From Actinokineospora diospyrosa (GTDB lineage Bacteria > Actinomycetota > Actinomycetes > Mycobacteriales > Pseudonocardiaceae): a stretch of DNA of 64,000 bases. The notes beneath the pieces are model-generated. The model was not told the DNA's origin, made no database searches, and worked only from the letters and a program-made list of their open reading frames with translations. The stretch is from positions 57,091 to 121,090 of the forward strand of contig NZ_JAMTCO010000010.1 of NCBI RefSeq assembly GCF_024171925.1, in the 5' to 3' direction. Positions 10,607 through 17,577 of the stretch are shown in pieces; the first letter of the stretch is position 1, and each line of letters starts with the position of its first letter. The translations under genes and the position numbers were made by a program.

Positions 10607-11524
10607 TCAGGCCGGGGGCCAGTGCGCCCGCCAGGCATCGGCGGTCAGCTCGACCCCGGCCGCCTTGGCGGACTTCTCGGCCGCGCGCACCTGGTCGGCG
10701 AAGCGCCGGGCCACCTCGCGCAGGTCGTGCTCCGGGTCGCGCCCGGCGAGCTGGGCCTGCGCCGCCAGGGTGAACAGCCGCTCGCCCACCGAGTCACCCG
10801 CGGGCACCAGGTCGGCCGGTAACCCCGCCTTGCCCGCGCGCTGCACCAGCTTCACCGCGAGCGCGACGGCGGGCTGCCCCATGGCGACCCCGTCAACGCT
10901 CGACGAGCGCCGCTTCTCCTGCTGCTTCAGCTCGTCCCAGCGGTTCTCCTGGGTCTGCGCGTCCCACACCGCGGGTCCGTCGGCGAACACGTGCGGGTGA
11001 CGGGAGACCAGTTTGCGCACCAGCGCCGTGGCCACGTCGTCGACGTCGAACGGGTCGTCGGCGGCGTCGGCGGCGAGGCGGGCGTGGAAGAGGACCTGCA
11101 GCAGCACGTCGCCCAGCTCCTCGAGCAGGGCGGCGCGGTCACCGTCGTCGATGGCGTCGAGGAGCTCGTAGGCCTCCTCGACCAGGTACCGGCGCAGCGA
11201 CTCGTGGGTCTGCTCGGCGTCCCACGGGCAGCCGCCCGGGGACCGCAGGGTGTCCATGACCTGCGCCGCCCGGACCAGGGCAGCGCCAGCGGTGCGGTAG
11301 ACGGGCGCGCCGGGCAGCGAGTACGCCGGGTCGTCGGTGAGCACCACGACCGGGTGGTTCGCGGCCTCGTCGGCCACGTCGGCCGGGAGCGGCCCGTCAC
11401 CGAGGGCAACATCAACACCGCCACCCGCGTAGACGCGGGTGGCGGTGCGGAGCAGGGGCAGTGCGGCCGCGGGCAGCGTCGTCGCGGTCAGTACCACCAC
11501 GGCGGTGCCCGGGTGCGGGGTCAC
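10607..11524 (-). CDS. mazG: nucleoside triphosphate pyrophosphohydrolase MazG
   Basis: MazG hydrolyses (d)NTPs to the monophosphate and pyrophosphate, a housecleaning role. The 305-aa protein has the family hallmark GGCPWDAEQTHESL, the metal-binding EEAYELLDAI and the LLEELGDVLLQVLFHA block, followed by HPHVF and a degenerate C-terminal part. The start is taken as the GTG at 11524, which overlaps the stop of the upstream lipoprotein gene (GTGA), so the two are translationally coupled. The N-terminal ~95 residues form the extra domain usual in actinobacterial MazG. Confidence 0.92.
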   Translation of the reverse strand: MTPHPGTAVVVLTATTLPAAALPLLRTATRVYAGGGVDVALGDGPLPADVADEAANHPVVVLTDDPAYSLPGAPVYRTAGAALVRAAQVMDTLRSPGGCPWDAEQTHESLRRYLVEEAYELLDAIDDGDRAALLEELGDVLLQVLFHARLAADAADDPFDVDDVATALVRKLVSRHPHVFADGPAVWDAQTQENRWDELKQQEKRRSSSVDGVAMGQPAVALAVKLVQRAGKAGLPADLVPAGDSVGERLFTLAAQAQLAGRDPEHDLREVARRFADQVRAAEKSAKAAGVELTADAWRAHWPPA

Positions 11525-12513
11525 TGCTGCTTGGCGTTCTTGATCGGGAAGACGACGCCGACGGTGAGCGAGTCGTCCGCGGCCACGTTCATGTCGGAGG
11601 CGTCCCACACGCCGTACCGGGGGCTGATCTTGATGCCCAGCTCCTCACCGGTGGACTGCAGCAGCCTGCGGCCCAGCGAGGTGGCGACCCGGGGGTCGTC
11701 CTCCTTCTCGGCGGCGGGCTTGCCGTCGAAGCCGCGCTTGTGGATCACCGCGACCACCCAGTTGGCCTGCTCGGGGTTGGGCTGGAAGGCGATCACCGAG
11801 CCTGCCGGGGCGCCGAAGATGACCGTGCCCGCGATCTCGGGGGCCAGCGCGGGGGTCAGCGTCTCGCCCTTCGCGGCCTGAGCACCCGCGGCGACGTCGG
11901 CGTCGATGACCTTCGCGGCCGCTTCCGGGCTCTGCGCCATCTGCTTGGCCTTGTCGACGGCCTGCCCGCGCAGCGACCCGGCCGCGGCCTGCTCACCGGC
12001 GGCGACCAGGGTGAAGTCGAAGGTCACCGACAGCTTCGAGAGCTGTTCGCGGCCGAACTGGGCCAGCAGCAGGTAGTCGCGGGCGAGGTACTCGGCGTCG
12101 AAGGCGCGGTTGACCGCCTGCTGCACGATGGCCTCCGGCGAGGCGCTGCCGTCGTCGGGGAACTCCTGCAGCGACGCGCTGATCTGCTCGGCGAGCTGGG
12201 TGACCTGCGCGGGCTCGACGGTGACCCGCTGCTTGGTCGAGTAGTCGGCGATCAGCTCGTGCAGCACCAGCTGGCGCAGCACCGCGCGCGAGACCAGGTT
12301 CAGCTTGCGCTGGTCGGCCAGCACGCGGACCGCGGGCTCGACCTTGACGGCCTTGTCGACGAGGTCCTGGACCTCGTTGACCCCGATGGTCTTGCCGCCC
12401 ACGATCGCGGCGGAGTTCACCTGGTTCGGGCCGCTGGCGCAGGCGCCGAGGACCAGCCCCAACGCGATCAGCGACGCGATGAGTGGGCTGCGGCGGCGGA
12501 TGACGGTGGTCAC
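11521..12513 (-). CDS. SurA N-terminal-like lipoprotein
   Basis: The 330-aa protein starts at GTG 12513 (VTTVIRRRSPLIAS) with a lipoprotein signal peptide ending in the lipobox LGAC. The mature part has the SurA-type chaperone fold pattern (VGGKTIGVNEVQDLVDKAV, then long helices). A canonical parvulin active-site domain is not obvious, so it is better called SurA-like than a proven peptidyl-prolyl isomerase. It is expected on the outer face of the cytoplasmic membrane. It lies directly upstream of mazG with overlapping stop and start; mfd is nearby, as in related genomes. Confidence 0.8.
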   Translation of the reverse strand: MTTVIRRRSPLIASLIALGLVLGACASGPNQVNSAAIVGGKTIGVNEVQDLVDKAVKVEPAVRVLADQRKLNLVSRAVLRQLVLHELIADYSTKQRVTVEPAQVTQLAEQISASLQEFPDDGSASPEAIVQQAVNRAFDAEYLARDYLLLAQFGREQLSKLSVTFDFTLVAAGEQAAAGSLRGQAVDKAKQMAQSPEAAAKVIDADVAAGAQAAKGETLTPALAPEIAGTVIFGAPAGSVIAFQPNPEQANWVVAVIHKRGFDGKPAAEKEDDPRVATSLGRRLLQSTGEELGIKISPRYGVWDASDMNVAADDSLTVGVVFPIKNAKQQ

Positions 12514-12566
12514 AGTGACCAAGCCTCTCACAGCGCACCTGGCGCGGCGACGAGTACCCGCTCGTG

Positions 12567-13310
12567 TTACGGGCCGTGAGCGGCGCCGCTCTGGCGCAAC
12601 AGCTGGGTGAGCTGTTCGCGCAGCACGGCAGAGTCCGCCGGGGCGAGGTCGACCCACTGGCGGGCGTCGGCGCGCACGGTGCGCATCAGCGCGTAGCGGC
12701 CGTCGTCGGCCACGTCGAACCAGAACAGCGACGGCCCGCGCTCACCGTGCGCGGTCACGCCGAGTTGACCGGCGCGCAGCCGCCGCGCGGCGAGCAGCTC
12801 GGTGAGCACCGGGACCTGCTCGGCGTGCTCGGCCCGCCAGCCGCCGCCCGCGACCCGGCCCGCCCGGTCCGCGGGCAGCTCGGCGACGACGGCCGAGGCG
12901 AGCGCGGTGATCCCGACGTCGCGGATCAGCACGTCGCCGCCCGCGTGCTCGCTGGGGCCGGGTTCCTGGGTGGCGATCACCGCGCGCCTGCCGACCCGGG
13001 CGGCCAGCACCCGGTGCGGGGAGTCGGAGCCGTCCTCGGCCATCCACACCGAGTCCACCGACACCTCGGGGGCGTGCAGCATGCGCAGCGCGGCGTCGAG
13101 CTCCGGGTCGACCCGGTCGCCGCGGCCGAGGATGTTCGCCGCGCGCAGCTTGGCCCGGACCCGTTCGTTGACCTCGGCCTGCTCCCGCTGGGTGATGCCC
13201 GCGCGGGCGACCTGCAGCGGGTACGGGAACACGTCCATGCCGAGCCGGTCCCACACGTGGCCGAACTCGTCGGGGGTGAGCGTCCAGCCGAGCTGGGTGG
13301 TCAGCGTCAC
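12567..13310 (-). CDS. espG: EspG-family ESX (type VII) secretion-associated chaperone
   Basis: The 247-aa protein matches the EspG family, cytosolic chaperones that bind PE/PPE-type substrates for ESX secretion: N-terminal LTPDEFGHVWDRLGMDVFPYPL, central GITALASAVVAELP, and C-terminal GPSLFWFDVADDGRYAL. The start is GTG at 13310, only two bases after the stop of an upstream broken gene whose C-terminus looks like a PPE substrate. No ESX structural genes (EccB/C/D, MycP) are in the window, so this is an orphan accessory module. Confidence 0.85.
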   Translation of the reverse strand: MTLTTQLGWTLTPDEFGHVWDRLGMDVFPYPLQVARAGITQREQAEVNERVRAKLRAANILGRGDRVDPELDAALRMLHAPEVSVDSVWMAEDGSDSPHRVLAARVGRRAVIATQEPGPSEHAGGDVLIRDVGITALASAVVAELPADRAGRVAGGGWRAEHAEQVPVLTELLAARRLRAGQLGVTAHGERGPSLFWFDVADDGRYALMRTVRADARQWVDLAPADSAVLREQLTQLLRQSGAAHGP

Positions 13311-13312
13311 TG

Positions 13313-13774
13313 CTACTCCACGATCACGGGCGGCGCGACCTCGCGGCCTGCGCCGAGCACCTCGTCCTCATCGATCTCCGTCTGGCACCGGCCGCGGTGC
13401 TCGGTGTCCCCGCCCCCGTGCGGGGAGCCGTGCGCACGCGTCGACCCGGGCGCTCCGCCGGGCCGGGGCGGGCGCTCTAGCGGGACCCTGTCGCCGACGG
13501 CGGCGCGCCGGTAGGGCCGAACTGCTCTGGTCGCACCGCGACGGACCGCAGTCCGGCGCCCGGGACGTCATGTCCGGCCGGGCGGGGTGCGCGGGGAGGT
13601 TCTCCGCCGAATATCTCGATGGGACGGGATAGTCGACGGGCCCTGATGGCAACGCATGCGTTGGTGCGCATACCGAAGGGCGGGTGGGTGTCCACTGCGG
13701 ACCGCCGCCGCACCGGACTCCGCCGCACCGGACCCTGCAGCACCGGACCCCGCTGCACCGGACTGCGGGGTCAC
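13313..13774 (-). pseudogene. broken PPE-like ESX substrate gene
   Basis: Reading from a GTG at 13774, which overlaps the stop of the upstream small gene (GTGA), one frame gives a Gly/Ala/Ser repeat segment (SGAAGSGAAGSGAAESGAAA), then an in-frame TGA at 13570-13568, then stays open to TAG at 13315-13313 with the ending EIDEDEVLGAGREVAPPVIV. That acidic, proline-containing tail is typical of PPE-like ESX substrates in Pseudonocardiales. The N-terminal PPE helical domain is missing. The position between a small helical gene and espG is where a PPE gene would be expected. Confidence 0.6.
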
Positions 13775-13778
13775 CGGC
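13704..13778. repeat. tandem 15-bp repeats CACCGGAC..
   Basis: About five units of the form CACCGGACYCNGCNG follow each other on the + strand. They lie at the 5' end of the broken PPE-like gene, where they encode the SGAAG repeats, and touch the stop of the neighbouring small gene. Confidence 0.7.
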
Positions 13779-14085
13779 TCCCACCGATCCACCGCAGGCT
13801 CTCGAGGTCGGCCTCGGCGCAGCCGTCGGCGATCGCGCGGAACCGGTCCGCCATGTCCCACAGTTCGGCCCGAACCTGCGCCACCCGGTGGTCGAACCCC
13901 TGGTAGGCGGCCGCTTCGTCGGCGAACGCGAAGCCCATCTCGGCGCCCGACGCGCGGTTGCCGTAGTCGATGTACTCGTGCACGGTCGCCGCGGCGACCA
14001 GCGAGTCCAGCCGGTCGATCTGCGCCATGCACAGCTCGTGGGCCTCACGCGCCTCATCGGGACTGATCGAGAACTGCCCCGCCAT
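13771..14085 (-). CDS. small helical protein of an ESX-type module
   Basis: This 104-aa protein (starting MAGQFSISPDEAREAHELCM) is predicted alpha-helical throughout, with no signal peptide or membrane helix. Size, composition and position immediately upstream of a PPE-like remnant and espG fit the small helical partner proteins found in ESX substrate operons, although no WXG motif is present. Its TGA overlaps the GTG of the remnant gene, indicating operon structure: small protein, PPE-like gene, espG. The precise role is not known. Confidence 0.65.
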   Translation of the reverse strand: MAGQFSISPDEAREAHELCMAQIDRLDSLVAAATVHEYIDYGNRASGAEMGFAFADEAAAYQGFDHRVAQVRAELWDMADRFRAIADGCAEADLESLRWIGGSR

Positions 14086-14194
14086 GGCCGCTCCTCCCCT
14101 GCTCAGCCGCCCTATTAAGGCCGCTCGCCAGGGGAGTCGCCGGGTGCGGGACCTGTGTTACCCGCAATTGTGCGGTCCACGGGGTGGACGCCGC

Positions 14195-15343
14195 TTAGCC
14201 GCCGGCGGGCGTCACCCGCAGGAGCTTGTCGTCCGTCCCGTTGGAGGTGGTGATGTAGAGGGAACCGTCAGGTGCTGTTCGTGCGGCGCGAAGCCTGCCG
14301 TGGCCTTGGAGTTCAGCGGGGATGGCGGTGGAAGTGACGTCCCCGTTGGCGTTCAGGGTGAGGAAGAGGGCCTTGGCTCCCTTGAGGGCGGTGATGACGA
14401 GCGTGCCGTCCAAGGAGCCCCACTGTGAACCGGTAAGGAAAGCGGCCGCGCAGATGGCTTCCGTGGTCACACCGGATTGCCATTTGGCCGGAATCGCATC
14501 TGGGAACCGTGCGAGGTCCGTCATGGGGACGCTCTCGTCGTACCCGGGCACCGTGCCGCCTTGCGACGGGTCCCAGCCGTAGTTGGCGCCAGCCTTCAAG
14601 AGGTTGACTTCGTCGTTCTTATCTGGACCGTGCTCGGCGACGAAGACCTGACCGTTAGTCCTAAGCGCCACACCTTGGACGTTGCGGTGACCGTATGTGT
14701 AGACCGGGGATCCCGGGATGGGGTTGTCGGGCAACGGCGCGCCTGTCTTCAGATCTATGCGCAAGACTTTGCCCCCGAGCGACTTCTTGTCCTGCGAGGC
14801 ATCGCCGCGTGCCGTGTCGCCGGTACCGACCAAGAGAGCACCGTCGGCAGCGATGGTGGGTCGACAACCGGAGTGGCGGCCACTAGAGGCGAGCGGTAGG
14901 CCAGTCAGCAGCTCGCGGACCCGGGTAGCCATCTGTTCGTCTTCAGTCAGCCGCCAAGTCACCAAGCGGATGTCGACGGGCTGGCCGTTCTCCATGTGCG
15001 TCTGGCAAGTGGTGAACTCGCGCGAGGTCGCGAAGTCGGGGTGCACCACCATGCCCATAAGCCCACCCTCGCCGCGGACCTGGATCGTGTAGGTCGCGGC
15101 CTTCAACCGGGTCACCGTGTTGCCGGAGACCAAGGCGAACTCACCGTTGCGCTGAGTCACAAGGATCTTGCCGTCCGGGAGGAACCCGATGTCCCACCCG
15201 TGGCTGAGCCCAGCGGCAACGGTCTCGACCTTTAATCCCGTGGCCGCCCCAGCGGCTGAGGGCGGTGGTACCGCCGCTCCACTCGAACCGCACGAGGAGA
15301 GCACCAGCACGGCGGACAGGACTACCACGGGGGTAGGGCGCAT
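14195..15343 (-). CDS. PQQ-type sugar dehydrogenase lipoprotein
   Basis: The protein (382 aa from ATG 15343; an in-frame ATG at 15361 is an alternative) has a lipoprotein signal ending VLSSC and a six-bladed propeller of the glucose/sorbosone (aldose) dehydrogenase family. Features include LSHGWDIGFLPDGKILVTQRNG, GGLMGMVVHPDF, GKVLRIDLKTG, YTYGHRNVQGVAL with the active-site-region HRN, AEHGPDKNDEVNLL and GANYGWDPSQGG. The family oxidises sugars with bound PQQ or acts on related substrates. It is expected to be tethered outside the membrane. It is divergent from the enoyl-CoA hydratase gene. Confidence 0.85.
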   Translation of the reverse strand: MRPTPVVVLSAVLVLSSCGSSGAAVPPPSAAGAATGLKVETVAAGLSHGWDIGFLPDGKILVTQRNGEFALVSGNTVTRLKAATYTIQVRGEGGLMGMVVHPDFATSREFTTCQTHMENGQPVDIRLVTWRLTEDEQMATRVRELLTGLPLASSGRHSGCRPTIAADGALLVGTGDTARGDASQDKKSLGGKVLRIDLKTGAPLPDNPIPGSPVYTYGHRNVQGVALRTNGQVFVAEHGPDKNDEVNLLKAGANYGWDPSQGGTVPGYDESVPMTDLARFPDAIPAKWQSGVTTEAICAAAFLTGSQWGSLDGTLVITALKGAKALFLTLNANGDVTSTAIPAELQGHGRLRAARTAPDGSLYITTSNGTDDKLLRVTPAGG

Positions 15344-15424
15344 ACAGGAAGAATGCCCCATCTCACCCCGCCCTAACTACCAAACCCCAACGTGGGAACT
15401 TCCCGCAGGGCTACCGTGACCGGC

Positions 15425-16189
15425 GTGAGCGAGCACCTCATCCTGACCAGCGACGGCCCGGTGGCCACCCTCACGGTGGACCGGCCCGCGAAGAAGAACG
15501 CGATCAGCTACCAGATGTGGGCCGCCATCCCCGGCATCGCCGCCCGCGTCCGCGCCGACGACGACCTGCGGGTCCTCATCATCAAGGGCACCGAGGACAC
15601 GTTCTCCGCGGGCGCGGACATCAGCGAGTTCTCCAGCCTGCGCCGCGACCCGGCAGGCGCCCGCCGCTACGCCGACGCGATCGAGGCCGCCACCAAGGCG
15701 CTGACCGGCCTGGCCAAACCCACCATCGCCGCCATCGACGGCTTCTGCATCGGCGGCGGCTGCGAGCTCGCCCTCGCCTGCGACCTGCGGATCGCCGCCA
15801 CGGACGCCCGCTTCGGGGTAACGCCGTCCAAGCTCGGCATCGTGTTCAACCTGCCATCGACCAAACAGCTGGTGGATGCAGTTGGCCCTGCCTGGGCCAA
15901 ACAGATCCTCTTCACCGGCGACATCATCGACGCCGACACAGCCCTGCGGATCGGCCTGGTCAACGAGGTGCACGCGGAACCGGTCAAGAGAGCCGTAGAA
16001 CTCGCCACAACCATGGCGTCGCGGTCCCAGGTCACCATCCGAGGCGCCAAGGACATCGTCGCCCGCATAGTGGACGGCCGCTACGAAGAGGACGAAGAGG
16101 TCCGCTTCATGTACTCAGCCTCAGTAACCAGCCCCGACTACACCGAGGGCGTGGCCGCGTTCCTAGAGAAGCGGACCCCGCGCTTCTAA
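15425..16189 (+). CDS. enoyl-CoA hydratase/isomerase family protein
   Basis: This 254-aa crotonase-fold protein (VSEHLILTSDGPVATLTV) contains the oxyanion-hole segments DTFSAGADISEFSSL and IDGFCIGGGCELALACDLRIA, then ARFGVTPSKLGI, the usual crotonase signature. It probably acts on acyl-CoA thioesters, but substrate and exact reaction (hydratase, isomerase or other) cannot be read from sequence. Two closely spaced GTG codons (15416 and 15425) could serve as start; the second is chosen because it gives the family-typical N-terminus. It converges on the HD-domain gene with a short 3' overlap. Confidence 0.85.
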   Translation: MSEHLILTSDGPVATLTVDRPAKKNAISYQMWAAIPGIAARVRADDDLRVLIIKGTEDTFSAGADISEFSSLRRDPAGARRYADAIEAATKALTGLAKPTIAAIDGFCIGGGCELALACDLRIAATDARFGVTPSKLGIVFNLPSTKQLVDAVGPAWAKQILFTGDIIDADTALRIGLVNEVHAEPVKRAVELATTMASRSQVTIRGAKDIVARIVDGRYEEDEEVRFMYSASVTSPDYTEGVAAFLEKRTPRF

Positions 16190-16759
16190 CTCAGCAACCA
16201 GGTTCTTACGCGCAGCGACTTCCCACCGCTCTTGCGCCAAGGGAGTCCTATACAGGCTGGGCAACTCCAACAGGCCCTGCAGGACGGCAGCCCTACCAAC
16301 CCGGAAGGCCTCATCCGGCACGTGCCGGTACTCCTCCCGCACCGCTTCCACATACGCCCAATACCCATCCGACCCCAAAACCGCCAGGTCGGCATCACAC
16401 AACACCTCACCATTGCGATCACCCGGCACCGTCCGATGCCCAGCGGTGAGCCGAACCAGCCGCGCCACCTCGGCCACCGAGCCCGCATCCACGCCTGCGT
16501 CCGGTAGCTCTACCTCCACCAACCGCGCACTCCGCTCCTCATCATCCGGCGCCCCCCTATAGACAGCGTCGTGGTACCAGGCCGCCAACCGCACCAAATC
16601 AGGATCCGCGGCGTGCTCGGCCAGAAGATCCACACCGGACAGCACCGCCTCTAGATGCCCAATCCCGTGATACCGCCGATGCGGCTCCGACCACCGCCCC
16701 ACCAACACCCGCCCCAGGCCCTCGTCCAACCCCAACCCAGCCCACCTATTCAGCACCAT
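16163..16759 (-). CDS. HD-domain metal-dependent phosphohydrolase-like protein
   Basis: From ATG 16759 (MVLNRWAGLG) the 198-aa protein shows the pattern of predicted metal-dependent HD-superfamily proteins: PHRRYHGIGHLEAVL supplies the first His, LAAWYHDAVYRG the HD pair and a later Asp in LCDADLAVLGSD. Substrate unknown. An in-frame ATG at 16846 would add a 29-residue leader running into repeat DNA, so it was not used. It is followed on its 5' side by a repeat-filled intergenic region. Confidence 0.75.
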   Translation of the reverse strand: MVLNRWAGLGLDEGLGRVLVGRWSEPHRRYHGIGHLEAVLSGVDLLAEHAADPDLVRLAAWYHDAVYRGAPDDEERSARLVEVELPDAGVDAGSVAEVARLVRLTAGHRTVPGDRNGEVLCDADLAVLGSDGYWAYVEAVREEYRHVPDEAFRVGRAAVLQGLLELPSLYRTPLAQERWEVAARKNLVAELEARGPLL

Positions 16760-16847
16760 GCCCCGCAACGTAGCCCCCACACCCAACCCCTCGAACAACC
16801 GAAACACGGTGGTTCCACCCCACCCCCGCAAGATCATCTGCCGCAAG

Positions 16848-16945
16848 AGCCCCCGATATACAGCCTATTGACCGATCCCGACAGAACCGGGTTAGCGACC
16901 ACGTCCTGTGGACAACAGAACACGTTGTGGACAACCACCCGCCAA
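16848..16945 (-). repeat. dispersed repeat with two DnaA-box-like nonamers (inverted copy)
   Basis: Read on the minus strand this stretch contains TTGTCCACA twice (16934-16926 and 16915-16907) and ends with GGCTGTATATCGGGGGCTC. The same arrangement, two boxes followed by GTAGGCTGTATAT(C)GGGGGCT, occurs twice on the plus strand near the right end of the window (63590-63690 and 63720-63815). Confidence 0.65.
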
Positions 16946-16955
16946 CCCACCCGGC

Positions 16956-17187
16956 CAGCCCCCGGACACTCGGACCCAGCGGTGCCAACCCGCCCCCATC
17001 AGGACCGGCCCCAACCCACCGACTCAGCGCCTGGACACTCGGACCCGGCGGTGCCCCCCCCCGTCAGGTCCGCCCCCAACCCGCCTGATCAGCCCCTCGA
17101 CAGCCAGACCCGTCGGTGCCATCCCAGCCCGCTCTCGGCTGCCCTGCCAACCCAGCACCTGGACAGTCGGAGTCGCTGGTGCCAAAT
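16956..17187. repeat. degenerate ~65-bp tandem repeats
   Basis: Units start at 16956, 17025, 17090 and 17153 with CAGCNCCTGGACACTCGGAC-like sequence followed by CGGTGCCA and Pro-codon-like C-rich DNA. The fourth unit is partial. The C-rich composition and rapid divergence indicate a non-coding array between the HD-domain gene and the inverted-repeat element upstream of mfd. Confidence 0.7.
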
Positions 17188-17188
17188 G

Positions 17189-17330
17189 CTCGATGGGGTG
17201 GACCTGTTTTGTGTGGGGGGACGGCAGCCGTAGCGTCGTTCGCAGCAGGGCCATGCTTTTCGGCCCCTGCTTTGCGGTCCTGCCACGGGTGTCGTAGGGG
17301 CCCCGCACAAAACAGGTCCACCCCATCGAG
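17189..17330. mobile_element. 142-bp element with 25-bp perfect terminal inverted repeats
   Basis: Positions 17189-17213 (CTCGATGGGGTGGACCTGTT...) are the exact reverse complement of 17306-17330. The interior has no coding capacity. The right half reappears, inverted, at 63949-64000, where the window ends. The structure is that of a MITE-like, non-autonomous element; the matching flank beyond 17330 is also partly repeated near 63900, so the full repeat unit may be longer. Confidence 0.8.
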
Positions 17331-17361
17331 TAAAGCTCGAAAATCGCGAATCGGGCCCGAT

Positions 17362-17446
17362 GTTGCCGCCAGGCAACGAGGCGTCCGATCCCGGGTCGCC
17401 GAGGTCGCCGCCAGGCGACGAGGCCGACCGATCCCGGGTCGCGAAG
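17362..17446. repeat. two tandem 42-43-bp repeats with hairpin cores
   Basis: Each unit begins with an inverted repeat, TTGCCGCCAGGCAA in the first and TCGCCGCCAGGCGA in the second. The paired change keeps the stem intact in both. A related sequence, TCGCCTGGCGGCAA, lies at 63906 next to the second copy of the inverted-repeat element. Confidence 0.7.
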
Positions 17447-17577
17447 TCGTAACAACGAGACCGGCAGCCCGGGGCACGCGAGCCGACCCGCCCCCTCCCC
17501 CACACACCGCGACGCATGTCGGTCCCACGCCGTAGGCTGAACAGCGGACCTCACCCCGCACGAAGGACACCCCGCTC

